NCBI RefSeq assembly: GCF_016919175.1
Contig: NZ_JAFFPU010000063.1
Location: 5,999-69,998 of the forward strand
DNA length: 64,000 nt
Reading direction: 5' to 3'
Source: Leptospira ainlahdjerensis
GTDB taxonomy: Bacteria > Spirochaetota > Leptospiria > Leptospirales > Leptospiraceae
The translations under genes were made by a program, and so were the position numbers. The notes below the pieces were generated by a model. It was not told where the DNA came from, made no database searches, and saw only the letters and a program-made list of their open reading frames with translations. Below, piece by piece: positions 46,406 to 55,250 of the stretch. Every line of letters begins with the position of its first letter. Positions within the stretch are counted from its first letter, which is position 1.

Positions 46406-46448
46406 TTAGAATGATTCTAAAAATAGATTCTATTTAGAATCATTCTAA
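46406..46448 (-). promoter_or_regulatory. double Fur/PerR-type operator upstream of the peroxidase gene
   Basis: TTAGAATGATTCTAA (46406-46420) and TTAGAATCATTCTAA (46434-46448) are perfect 7-1-7 inverted repeats, centres 28 bp apart, 24-66 bases upstream of the peroxidase ATG. The 7-1-7 form is that of Fur-family boxes (PerR TTATAATnATTATAA). PerR repression is the likely control (inference). Confidence 0.75.
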
Positions 46449-46462
46449 AAGACAATTCTTTT

Positions 46463-47428
46463 TCAGATCTTCTTTCGCTTTTTCCTCTCAATCTGGAAGA
46501 CCAGTCCCTGGGCGTTGATCTTAGAATCGAACCCGAGGAGCCTCTCTTCCCTTTCTCCGAAGGCAATTCCCTGAGTGGAAATTTCTCTTTCCAAATAAGA
46601 ACGAATTCTTCCCGTACAAAATTCCAAGAGAGGTTCTCCTTCCAGACCCGATCTTTCACCGGAGGAAAGAATATTTTGCATCGCGTGGAGACCTTGTTTC
46701 ATCTGGCGTGCGCCGGAAGGCAAATCTCTCCAAACCCCGAAGTGAGTCAGATACGCCTTATCCGCTCCCGTCGCAAGAATCGTGTCCACCGTATTCATCG
46801 CTTCCTCCGCGTCGAAATCGGTCGGAGTTGTGGAAGGATACAAGACGGGATTTTTGCCGACAGCAAATTCTCTATAACCCAGACCGAAAGAATCTCCGGT
46901 AAAAATTCCGTTACTCAGAGAGTCGTATATGCAAAAATGATGATTTGCGTGACCGCGTGTATAATAGAATTTGAATCTTCTTTTTCCCCATCGAATCTCT
47001 TCTCCGTCTTCGGGGCTTTTCACACGTTCCGCGGGAACGGGAACGATTTCACCGTAAAGTTTTTTGAAATTCTCCTCTCCGTAAACTTGGATCGAACTCT
47101 GGATCAGCCTTTCGGGGGAAATCAGATGTTTCGCCGCTTTCGGGTGTGCGAGGATCGTAGCATTCGGACAGTGTTTTGCAAGAAGTCCGGTTCCACCCGC
47201 GTGATCGAGGTGAACATGAGTGACGATGATGTATTTTACTTCTTCGGGTTTGCGACCGGCCTTTGCCAATTCTTCTAAAAGGATCGGAACCGAGTGATTG
47301 GTATTGTTTTCAACAAAAGCCGCTTCGTCCCCCTCCACGACGAGGTAAGCACAAGCGATACCGGGAGAAATGTAATCGCAGTCGATCGTAAACAATCCCC
47401 GAAAGGGTTCTTTTTCAAAAGACGGCAT
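46463..47428 (-). CDS. MBL-fold metallo-hydrolase
   Basis: 321 residues. Zinc motif THVHLDHAGG (HxHxDH), further ligands in AHPKAAKHL, GHANHHFCIYD, GDSFGLGYREF and LTHFG. AGGAGA ribosome site upstream. Resembles glyoxalase-II-like or lactonase-like MBL proteins with a helical C-terminus. Ends 15 bases before the peroxidase operator, so the two genes are probably separate transcripts. Confidence 0.88.
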   Translation of the reverse strand: MPSFEKEPFRGLFTIDCDYISPGIACAYLVVEGDEAAFVENNTNHSVPILLEELAKAGRKPEEVKYIIVTHVHLDHAGGTGLLAKHCPNATILAHPKAAKHLISPERLIQSSIQVYGEENFKKLYGEIVPVPAERVKSPEDGEEIRWGKRRFKFYYTRGHANHHFCIYDSLSNGIFTGDSFGLGYREFAVGKNPVLYPSTTPTDFDAEEAMNTVDTILATGADKAYLTHFGVWRDLPSGARQMKQGLHAMQNILSSGERSGLEGEPLLEFCTGRIRSYLEREISTQGIAFGEREERLLGFDSKINAQGLVFQIERKKRKKI

Positions 47429-47589
47429 AAAGATTCTCCTATTTCAGAATTGAAAATTGTCAAACAGACCGAGGTTCCACGGAAGCGACTAAAACAATAT
47501 CGGGACTCGCCCGCAAGAGCAGGTCCACATCCCGCAGGGTGTTGCAAGCGCCCGACAAAGCTTATGACGCACTTCCATTCTCTCCAATA
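47429..47589. other. GC-richer spacer next to the IS remnant
   Basis: Contains a stretch with CCCGCAAGAGCAGG, CCCGCAGGG and GCGCCCGAC that differs in base use from both sides. No gene or RNA recognised. Confidence 0.3.
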
Positions 47590-48122
47590 CCGCAATAGTC
47601 CAAACTTCTTTTTACCAATGGGTCTTCCTAAACGAACGATTCAAATTCCTTAATAAATGGAATGAGTTCAATCAATTCAATGGATAGATAAGAGAACACC
47701 CATACCGGTAATTTCAAATGTTCTAAATAAGTAGAAGAAGTCTTTGAGCCTAAGCAATTCCATTCAGAACAAAGAGTCACAAACTCTCTCGTGAATACTT
47801 CTTTGTTAAAAGAAAAATACCACTCAGAAGAATTTTTGGGATTGAGAATAGATAATAGATTCTTACTGATCTGTGTATATTTATCGACGTCTAAGCGATG
47901 ATTTTTTTGAGTAAAACGATCCTTGCCGTTCGATAATTTAGGTTTAGGCGAAGAATGCAAAGAAGCTGGAATACACTTTAGAAATTTTTTTCTTACCGAA
48001 GCAGTAAAAAATGCTGCTACCTGGACGTTCCGGAGAGACGGGTTGGAGTGGGGATTTGCCGATGTGTGAAATGTAGGAAAGGAATATGCACCGGCCATGG
48101 GAAAAATTCTTAACATTCTCAA
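47590..48122 (-). pseudogene. internally deleted IS transposase remnant (copy A)
   Basis: The N-terminal part (MLRIFPMAGAYSF..., residues to about 155) is clearly homologous to the copy at 55251-56486. It then jumps, after the segment matching SIELFPLG, straight to the C-terminal end (K-E/G-[FI]..., L-V-K) of copy B. A TAG stop lies in the rejoined part (FESFV*EDPLVKR). The whole catalytic centre is missing. An open frame of 164 codons survives by chance over the left piece. Non-functional. Confidence 0.75.
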
Positions 48123-48418
48123 TAGACAGTGTCAATAAGAATAATTCCATTCGATTTCTTTTTAGAATGTTGAAATGTGTTTCAAGGTCGGAGCGGTTTA
48201 CAATTCGGGAAGGATCACACAACAAAAGGTCTCAACATCTGTATCATGCACAATCTTCAAAATCGGCTTTGTTTCTATAGCCGCTTACGCTTCTCGAATT
48301 GATCCTGAGCAATCACTCCAGAGTCAAACAACTCGCACCAGAATCGAAAGCTAATCAATTGAAAGAAACCTCGATTTTCAAAAATAATACAATTCACAAA
48401 ATGATCGAGAAGCAAAAT

Positions 48419-49051
48419 TTATTTACCGAGTTTTGGCTTCTTTGAAAGTATCTCAATCGGATCCGTTTCTTTTTTATACTGATCGAATGAATATCCATTT
48501 TCCCATAGGAGGAAGGCATTCTCTGTTATGATTCGAGAACCAATTTTTGCGTAGGCCATTGATCTAATTTTTCTAACTAGTTTATTTGAAAATTTATTGA
48601 TAATTTCGGAATTCCATTTTTTTGAGAAAATACTCGTAAAATTAAATTCTTTCCATTTCTCAATCCTCTTAAATGAATTATGGTTTGTATGAGATTTTTT
48701 TAAATTCCCATCTTCACTTACACTTAAATATAACTGGATCATCCCTAACCCATCCGCGCTGTATCGAAATGTAGCTCCCTGGCATTTTTTGGGATCCAAT
48801 CGTATTTTTGTCGGTTTAAACTTCGGACCACTTCCCTGGACATAAATATTCAAATGGATCGTATTCCATTTTTTATTATTTGGATAAGTTCTTTCAAACT
48901 CTTCAATGATTTCATTCGTATTAGAAAATAACTTGAGAGGCTTTTCATAGTCTGAATAAAGCTCGTAGATCAGACAGTTCTTTTCCTGGAATAAAAAATC
49001 GAGTATGATTCTATGATCTTCTACGGTTCCATACCAGTCGCAATTCGGCAT
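48419..49051 (-). CDS. unknown protein, possible immunity-type
   Basis: 210 residues, no signal peptide or membrane helix. Starts MPNCDWYGTVEDH and is rich in Lys, Asn and Ile. Mixed alpha/beta with no motif I recognise. Its N-terminus resembles small cytoplasmic proteins found in toxin/immunity neighbourhoods, which is only a hint. AT-rich compared with the genes before 47 kb. Confidence 0.55.
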   Translation of the reverse strand: MPNCDWYGTVEDHRIILDFLFQEKNCLIYELYSDYEKPLKLFSNTNEIIEEFERTYPNNKKWNTIHLNIYVQGSGPKFKPTKIRLDPKKCQGATFRYSADGLGMIQLYLSVSEDGNLKKSHTNHNSFKRIEKWKEFNFTSIFSKKWNSEIINKFSNKLVRKIRSMAYAKIGSRIITENAFLLWENGYSFDQYKKETDPIEILSKKPKLGK

Positions 49052-49119
49052 TCCATTTCCTTAAAGTTCAATGATATTCTATCGGTATCTATATAACGTT
49101 GATCAGTCCGTTCCCGAAC

Positions 49120-49563
49120 TTACCCGATTCCGCTGAGAAACGAAGGCGACATCAATGTGATCACCTTAATACATTTTGTGGAAAGCAAATATTCAAAATG
49201 AATGGAAACGTCAGTAAAATCAAACCGCTCCCATTCTCCACGATCGGAATTTCCCGCACCGCTCAAGCTCGGCAAACCAAGTTTCTCCGCAACATCTCTG
49301 CTTCCACATTCAAAAGAGATATTTCGAGGTAGAACTCCTTTGAATTCTAAATGTTCTTCATCAGCCGATCCGAATAAAAATATTACGACCACCTGTTGAT
49401 CTTCATTCAAGTAGAAGGTGATTCCGTTTCGAGGGAAATCCCAAATTTGAAACTCAGCAAAAGATTCAATATTAGGATTTTCGTTGAGAGCAATGAAAAA
49501 GTTAGCAACCTCTTTGCTGTCTTGCGTTTTTCCAATTAATAATTCCGAATCAATCTGAAACAT
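49120..49563 (-). CDS. unknown small protein
   Basis: 147 residues from the ATG at 49563 (AAGAAG upstream); an ATG at 49596 would add 11 residues. Predicted alpha/beta with motifs NIESFAEFQIWDFPRNGITF and EKLGLPSLSGAGNSDRGEWERFDF. No family recognised with confidence. Shape and setting would suit an immunity protein. Sits 68 bases upstream of the previous gene on the same strand. Confidence 0.5.
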   Translation of the reverse strand: MFQIDSELLIGKTQDSKEVANFFIALNENPNIESFAEFQIWDFPRNGITFYLNEDQQVVVIFLFGSADEEHLEFKGVLPRNISFECGSRDVAEKLGLPSLSGAGNSDRGEWERFDFTDVSIHFEYLLSTKCIKVITLMSPSFLSGIG

Positions 49564-49622
49564 GAATAAAACTTCTTTTAAATACAATAGAATCAAATTT
49601 GCGAAAATTCAAATCATTCCGC

Positions 49623-49640
49623 ATTCTAACATTTTAGAAT
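49623..49640. promoter_or_regulatory. inverted repeat upstream of the small unknown gene
   Basis: ATTCTAA-CATT-TTAGAAT, a perfect 7-bp inverted repeat 60 bases before the ATG at 49563. Same half-site as the PerR-type boxes at 46.4 kb but in the opposite arrangement with a 4-base spacer. May be an operator or a weak hairpin. Confidence 0.35.
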
Positions 49641-49707
49641 AAACCGATTGTTATTCTATTTTTTTAACTGCGCCTCAAAATTTCTACACTTACGATAAAC
49701 TGCATTA

Positions 49708-50511
49708 CTATTGTTTAAAATTCTTACATTTTACAACTTTCGTTTTAATTTTCTTATTTGTAAGCCAATCCAAATGATATAGATGAGGTTGCATTCTGAA
49801 CTCAAGTTCTTTTAAGAATTTCATCCGATTGATCGGTAAAAGATTTTCGATAGTTAATTTCGGAACCAACATGAAAGACAATTTTTTTATTTTTCCAATT
49901 TCAGGTAGTCGACTACAATCCGGTGCGGAGCCTAACATAAAATGAAGTTCCTCTAAGTTCTTAAGAGGTAGTAAAAAATCTAGATTCTTTAATGAAACCT
50001 TTGTAAAGGAAACTCTTTTCAAATTTTTCATAGAGCCGATCACTTCGATATCTTTTAGTTTTTCGGCAAGGGAGATCTCTTCCAATTCTGTTTGCTCCAC
50101 AATAGGACGTATGGAAATGCCGTTCCCGGAAATTCTTAGAAATTTCAGTTTCAAATATCGATTCATCTTATCGAGTTGATCGTTTTTGAACATATCAACC
50201 TGAAGAAATTTTAAATTCGGCAATTGGGCTAAACAATCCAAATTGTCGACTGCACCGAATCCATTTAAAATCAGACGTAAATCAGGAGCTTTTGCGATTG
50301 TCAGTAATTTACGATTGATCAGTCCGAACGTTTTATCACTCACTTCAAATCGTCGCCCAAATTGAATACTACTAAGTTCACCTGACTTTAAAATGGATCT
50401 GCAGTCCATCTCGGTCAGATTATCGTAAATATTTAGCACTCCATTCGTCAGTAATTCAAAATTCGAAGAATGAGCAATTGTCGAGTCAGGAAAGTTAGAA
50501 CTAAAATCCAT
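49708..50511 (-). CDS. leucine-rich-repeat-like protein
   Basis: 267 residues without signal peptide. Repeats such as LDCLAQLPNLKFLQVDMF, LKFLRISGNGISI, LEEISLAEKLKDIEVIGSMKNLKRVSF and LDFLLPLKNLEELHFML form an irregular LRR solenoid from about 75 to 250. It differs from the regular LPxSIG repeats of the gene at 1-924. Such proteins appear in polymorphic-toxin neighbourhoods. Function unknown. Confidence 0.65.
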   Translation of the reverse strand: MDFSSNFPDSTIAHSSNFELLTNGVLNIYDNLTEMDCRSILKSGELSSIQFGRRFEVSDKTFGLINRKLLTIAKAPDLRLILNGFGAVDNLDCLAQLPNLKFLQVDMFKNDQLDKMNRYLKLKFLRISGNGISIRPIVEQTELEEISLAEKLKDIEVIGSMKNLKRVSFTKVSLKNLDFLLPLKNLEELHFMLGSAPDCSRLPEIGKIKKLSFMLVPKLTIENLLPINRMKFLKELEFRMQPHLYHLDWLTNKKIKTKVVKCKNFKQ

Positions 50512-51082
50512 AATTTCTTTTCATTTGCAAAGCTTGCGATTATACCTTGTCTACTGAGAACAATCGCAAACTTTGTGATTCTTACAAAATCGGTAAAAAA
50601 ACAAATCCTCCTCCGGTATTTCAAAAATTTATTTTGAGTCGAAATTTAAGGTAGAAGTGGGCGCGGAAAGATATTTGCAAACAAACCCCAAATATTTTTA
50701 ATCTTTAGACCAATTGTTCAAATCAATTTCTTGGAAAAGTGAATTCATACACTTCACGCGATCCCTTATCTCAATTGGAAAGGGAGAATCGTAATCGTAT
50801 CCAGCTACAAGATAAAAAATGGTAAAAATGCGGTTAATAAATTCACCAAAAGTAAACAAGGAAGGAGTCGATTTTCAAAGAAAGAAAAGCGTTATTTTGG
50901 AATTTTCAATTCGATCCCTCAATTTGAATTTTCGAAATTGATTCAAGGAAGCTTTATGATTCTTTTATAATGGTTTTATTCTTTTAAAATTTCCAAAATG
51001 AATCACTTGTATTATTATACAATGGTATTGCTCTCTCTAAAATTAGATTTACGGATTTCATTTTTAACGATAACCTGAGGTT
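50512..51082. other. AT-rich intergenic region before pirin
   Basis: 571 bp without a gene on either strand. The only distinct element is the palindrome at 51007-51022. Long A/T runs and no repeat shared with other gaps. Confidence 0.45.
51007..51022. promoter_or_regulatory. palindrome TTGTAT-TATT-ATACAA upstream of pirin
   Basis: Perfect 6-4-6 inverted repeat 61 bases before the pirin ATG. Position and symmetry suggest an operator, perhaps for the AraC regulator encoded downstream. Inference only. Confidence 0.35.
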
Positions 51083-51934
51083 ATGAAAACGTATAACGTC
51101 ATACAAAGAGAAATAGAAGAAAAATGGAACCTCATACCTCGCGTTGATTCGCCGATACATAAAGCCGGCATCATTTTACCGCCTGGTGATTGGGAACGTT
51201 TTGATCCATTCCTTTTGATGGCAGAGGATAACATGCGAAAAGGAGCATTTGATTTTCATCCCCATCGTGGTATTGAAACCGTATCTTATATGATTGATGG
51301 TGTAATGGATCATAGGGACAACACAGGGAACAAAGGAACATTAAATAAAGGTGATACACAATGGATGAGCGCAGGAAAGGGTTTGTTGCATTTGGAAGAA
51401 GCCCCAGAAGGTCACTTCGCTCATCTACTTCAATTGTGGGTAAATTTACCGGCTGATAAAAAAATGAGCGAGCCGCGATATCAGGATATTTTGTATCGTG
51501 ATACGCCGATACGGAATGAAGATGGAGTTCAATACCGAGTCATTTCAGGATCTTCCGGCGATATAAAATCGAACACTCAAAATTATGCAAACGTTACCAT
51601 GGTAGAAATTACGATAAAGGCGGGCGATACTGCTAAACAGGATCTAATGCGAGACTACAATGGTTTTTTATATGTATTGGAAGGGAAAGGAATCTTCGGA
51701 GCCGATCAGGTTCACGCCGGAAAACAAGAAGTCCTTTGGATGAAACCTTCCGTTGAATACGACAGCGAAATCCAAGTGCATGCCATTCAGGATTTGAAAG
51801 TACTCTTGATCGCCGGCAAGCCGCTTCGAGAACCGGTCTTTGCACACGGCCCTTTTGTGATGAATTCGGAAGAACAAATCATCCAAGCTTTTGCGGATTA
51901 CAGATCGGGCAAATTTGGAGAGTGGATCAATTGA
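51083..51934 (+). CDS. pirin-family protein
   Basis: 283 residues, bicupin. Metal ligands H59, H61, H103 and E105 (FHPHRG; LLHLEE) match the iron site of pirins. C-terminal pirin domain about 170-280. Pirins act as quercetinases or redox-sensing regulators; which applies here is not readable. CTGAGG ribosome site. Followed by an AraC regulator and an acyl-CoA synthetase on the same strand. Confidence 0.93.
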   Translation: MKTYNVIQREIEEKWNLIPRVDSPIHKAGIILPPGDWERFDPFLLMAEDNMRKGAFDFHPHRGIETVSYMIDGVMDHRDNTGNKGTLNKGDTQWMSAGKGLLHLEEAPEGHFAHLLQLWVNLPADKKMSEPRYQDILYRDTPIRNEDGVQYRVISGSSGDIKSNTQNYANVTMVEITIKAGDTAKQDLMRDYNGFLYVLEGKGIFGADQVHAGKQEVLWMKPSVEYDSEIQVHAIQDLKVLLIAGKPLREPVFAHGPFVMNSEEQIIQAFADYRSGKFGEWIN

Positions 51935-52045
51935 GAGGAAAGCGGAAGCTAACAAGTAGAATCCGAAGGTCTCGGCGGTAACAAAGAGGTGCTCGGAGCT
52001 TCATTTCAGCTCGCCGAATATTCCGGGTTTTGAGATTCAAGGAAT

Positions 52046-52804
52046 ATGAAGCAATTTTTAATATGGAATGATTTTGCTACATATCGAGGTGATGGATTTT
52101 TAACGGGACGTCACAGCCATTTTTATATTCAGATTAGTTTACCCGATGAAGGCCGTGTTCAATTACGCACTCGCGACGGCGACTGGAAGACATATAACTC
52201 TGTTTTTATTCCATCCGGCGTAAGTCACGAAATGCGACGAGTGGAAGGTAAATTAACATTATTTTTTCTAGATCCATTGACCACAGGAAATCATCTTTTT
52301 TACGAAAGAAGTTTGGAGGCTCATCACTCCGCATTTGAAGTTGGTGATATTTTCACCGACAAAAGAAAGGAACAGATAGCGTCCATTCTAAGTTCGTCCG
52401 ATACGAAAGTAAGAACACAACTTCTTGATATTCTAAATAAAGATTTTCCGATGAGAGGAAAGGGCGAGTTGGATGAGCGTATTCAAAAAAGCATTTCCAA
52501 TGTTGAGCTGGACGATTTCTCTCTTACAAGTTTAGCTTTTGAAGCTCGATTATCGGTCGAACGTTTTCGCCATCTTTTTAGACAGGAAACCGGTGTCCCT
52601 TTTTCTGCCTATCGCCTTTGGTTAAAAACAAAGAAGGCTGTCGATAATTTGGCGATTCACCCGCACTTGCTGGATGCTGCGTATGAAGGAGGATTTGCGG
52701 ACCAATCTCACTTTACACGAATTTTCCGGCGATCATTCGGAATTAGTCCCTCCGACTTTACAAAAAAGAACGAGCCTTTCAGCGCGATCTTCTTTTCAAA
52801 ATAG
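52046..52804 (+). CDS. AraC-family transcriptional regulator
   Basis: 252 residues. N-terminal cupin sensor (GRHSHFYIQISLPDEGRVQL, IPSGVSHEMRR), C-terminal double helix-turn-helix (LTSLAFEARLSVERFRHLFRQETG; AAYEGGFADQSHFTRIFRRSFGISPSDF). Likely local regulator of the pirin/acyl-CoA synthetase genes. Lies 111 bp after pirin. Confidence 0.92.
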   Translation: MKQFLIWNDFATYRGDGFLTGRHSHFYIQISLPDEGRVQLRTRDGDWKTYNSVFIPSGVSHEMRRVEGKLTLFFLDPLTTGNHLFYERSLEAHHSAFEVGDIFTDKRKEQIASILSSSDTKVRTQLLDILNKDFPMRGKGELDERIQKSISNVELDDFSLTSLAFEARLSVERFRHLFRQETGVPFSAYRLWLKTKKAVDNLAIHPHLLDAAYEGGFADQSHFTRIFRRSFGISPSDFTKKNEPFSAIFFSK

Positions 52805-52867
52805 CCGCTTCGTTCAAGACCCTTTTTCTAAAATTTGATATCGTCTCGATATCGGAGAGAAAGAAAA

Positions 52868-54760
52868 ATGAGTTCAAAAGTCACGGCAAAAAACTTAGCG
52901 GAGTTGTACTATGATTCGGCGCAGAAATACGGAGACAAGGCCGCATTTGGCACAAGAAATAAAAACAAAGAATTTGTTACCATAACGTTTCGCGAAGTAT
53001 ATGAGTCAGGCGTAGCGCTCGCAACGGGGTTGATGGCTGAATTGGGATTGAAAGCTCGCGAACATGTGGCCGTCTTATCAGAGAATAGAAAAGAATGGAT
53101 CATTGCAAATTATGGAATATTGTTAAGCGGCGCCGCCGATGTTCCACGGGGAACGGATGTAACAGATGGAGATATTCGTTATATTCTCCCTCATTCTGAC
53201 GCAAAAATTGTATTCGTTGAAAATCAATCCATATTGAGAAAAGTGCAGAAGAATCTAAACCATCTGCCGAACGTCACACAAATTGTCCTTATGGATGACG
53301 AAGCGAACATTACGGATAAAAAAATCATTCGAATGGCAGACCTAATTGCGAAAGGAAAAAAATTGCGAGCCTCCGGTGACCGCAAAGTGGAAGAACGAGT
53401 CGCCGCTATTAAACCCGATGATCTATTTACCATCATCTATACCTCCGGCACAACCGGAGAACCGAAAGGTGTCATGCTAACTCATGCCAATATGATCTCG
53501 CAATTGCGTAACATTCCGATAGATATCGGTCCTAACGATCGATTCCTTTCAATTTTACCCGTGTGGCACAGCTTCGAAAGGGTTTTTCAGATGGGAACGA
53601 TTGCGATGGGGGCCGGACAGTATTACACGAATGTACGAAATATTAAGGAAGATTTATTAATTGTTAAACCTACCTTTATGGCATCGGCACCACGATTGTG
53701 GGAAAATATTTTCCACGGGATTCAGTCTAAAATCCAATCCGGATCGACGACAAAAAGACTCCTATTTAAGTGCGCCTATTTTTGCGCACTAATGGTTCAA
53801 CGTTCTCTGCATTTTTTCCGAGGGAATCTCCTGGATTTGAAAGGAAGAAATATTCTACAATCATTATCGATGGGTGGACAATCTCTTTTAACAATCATCG
53901 TATTCACTATTCCTTATATACTTCTTGATCTAATTGTTCTTAAGAAAATTCGACAGGCAACCGGCGGCAAACTGCGTGGTACAGTTTCAGGCGGAGGAGC
54001 GCTGCCTCTTCATATTGATGAATTTTTTAATGCGATTGGAATCCCTCTGTTCGAAGGATATGGTTTAACCGAAACCTCTCCAGGCATCGCATTCCGTACA
54101 CCGGATCATTTGGTAATCGGAAGCGTGGGCTCGCTTTTTCCCGAAGTGGAAATACTTTTGAAAGATGTGGAGAGCGGAAAAATTTTGTATCCGCCTAAAA
54201 AAGGTGTGAAAGGGGAAATTCATGTACGCGGCCCTCAAATCATGAAAGGTTACTATAAACGTCCCGAAGTTACAGCCAAAGTTCTAACCAAGGATGGCTG
54301 GCTGAATACCGGTGATCTTGGGATGATTACGTATAACAACACACTCCAAATAGTAGGCAGAACAAAAGAAACCGTAGTTTTACTCAATGGAGAGAATATC
54401 GAACCTGTTCCCATTGAAAACAAACTTGCACAATCACCCTTTATCGATCAGATCATGGTCGTTGGACAGGATCAAAGATTTTTAGGAGCCTTAGTTCTCC
54501 CCGTTCTCGATCAGTTTCAAGACTTTGGAAAAACATATCAAGAACTCGCAGCAAATCCAATTGTGCGAGAAAAAATTATGCGCGAAGTTAAAGATACAAT
54601 GAATTCAGAAAATGGATTTAAGAGTTTTGAAAAGGTTGTAGATATTCGTTTGTTACCAAAGGCCTTCGAAGTAGGAGATGAACTTTCTGCGAAAATGTCC
54701 ATCAAACGCCATATAATCACGGAAAAATACCAAGAATTAATCGATTCAATGTATCAATGA
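52868..54760 (+). CDS. long-chain acyl-CoA synthetase (AMP-binding)
   Basis: 630 residues from the ATG at 52868, preceded by GGAGAGAAAG; the frame from 52835 adds 11 unlikely residues. ANL-superfamily motifs: TIIYTSGTTGEPKGVMLTH (P-loop), EGYGLTETSP, NTGDLG and a C-terminal KETVVLLNGENI hinge. It activates fatty acids to acyl-CoA through acyl-AMP. Two hydrophobic helices (near 310 and 350) suggest membrane association. Third gene of the pirin-AraC cassette. Confidence 0.92.
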   Translation: MSSKVTAKNLAELYYDSAQKYGDKAAFGTRNKNKEFVTITFREVYESGVALATGLMAELGLKAREHVAVLSENRKEWIIANYGILLSGAADVPRGTDVTDGDIRYILPHSDAKIVFVENQSILRKVQKNLNHLPNVTQIVLMDDEANITDKKIIRMADLIAKGKKLRASGDRKVEERVAAIKPDDLFTIIYTSGTTGEPKGVMLTHANMISQLRNIPIDIGPNDRFLSILPVWHSFERVFQMGTIAMGAGQYYTNVRNIKEDLLIVKPTFMASAPRLWENIFHGIQSKIQSGSTTKRLLFKCAYFCALMVQRSLHFFRGNLLDLKGRNILQSLSMGGQSLLTIIVFTIPYILLDLIVLKKIRQATGGKLRGTVSGGGALPLHIDEFFNAIGIPLFEGYGLTETSPGIAFRTPDHLVIGSVGSLFPEVEILLKDVESGKILYPPKKGVKGEIHVRGPQIMKGYYKRPEVTAKVLTKDGWLNTGDLGMITYNNTLQIVGRTKETVVLLNGENIEPVPIENKLAQSPFIDQIMVVGQDQRFLGALVLPVLDQFQDFGKTYQELAANPIVREKIMREVKDTMNSENGFKSFEKVVDIRLLPKAFEVGDELSAKMSIKRHIITEKYQELIDSMYQ

Positions 54761-55250
54761 ATTTTTCCTCTGAGGCGATAAGTTTTTGAACAAACGATCG
54801 TAACTTAAGAAAATTAGAATACAGTCAGTTTTGCGCGGCAAGCAAAACAAAGATAGAAAGGAAGTCTGGTGAAACTAAATGAATGTATAACATGATCTTT
54901 TTTTTCAAAAACTTATATGCAAAAACATTCGAGAACCGGTCTTCCAGAGGAAACGTCTCTCGAACATCCACAACAAAATGAAAAGAATCTCAAAACTCAC
55001 AACAAGGAGCCATTCTATCATTTTCGATGGAATTCTGGAAAGAGATCAAGCAGAGAAAGAAATTTTATTGTTAGAATAGGACTTTGTATGCGACCAGTGA
55101 TTCGATTCTTAGCAAAGTCCGTGTAATCATCTAGATTTAAATGAGGGGACTTTGAATTAGAACTATCTTAGCAGTGTTATAGTTCGCTTTAGCGCGGAAA
55201 CATTCGGCTTGAATACAATTAGAATCGTGGGTGAGCGAGAGAATCTTATT
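54761..55250. other. intergenic region, nothing recognised
   Basis: 490 bp between the acyl-CoA synthetase and the transposase remnant. A 69-codon frame at 54917 has no ribosome site or family features. The right part should hold the left end of the IS, but terminal inverted repeats could not be identified by eye. Confidence 0.4.

Noticed and set aside
47460..47580. Possible RNA gene or CRISPR-like repeats in the GC-richer spacer
   Set aside because: No regular repeat spacing and no cloverleaf or other structure could be built.
47640..48122. 164-residue open frame taken as a real gene
   Set aside because: It is the left part of a deleted transposase that happens to stay open; homologous to copy B, and the catalytic part is absent.
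54917..55126. 69-codon frame between acyl-CoA synthetase and IS
   Set aside because: No ribosome site or domain; composition looks non-coding.
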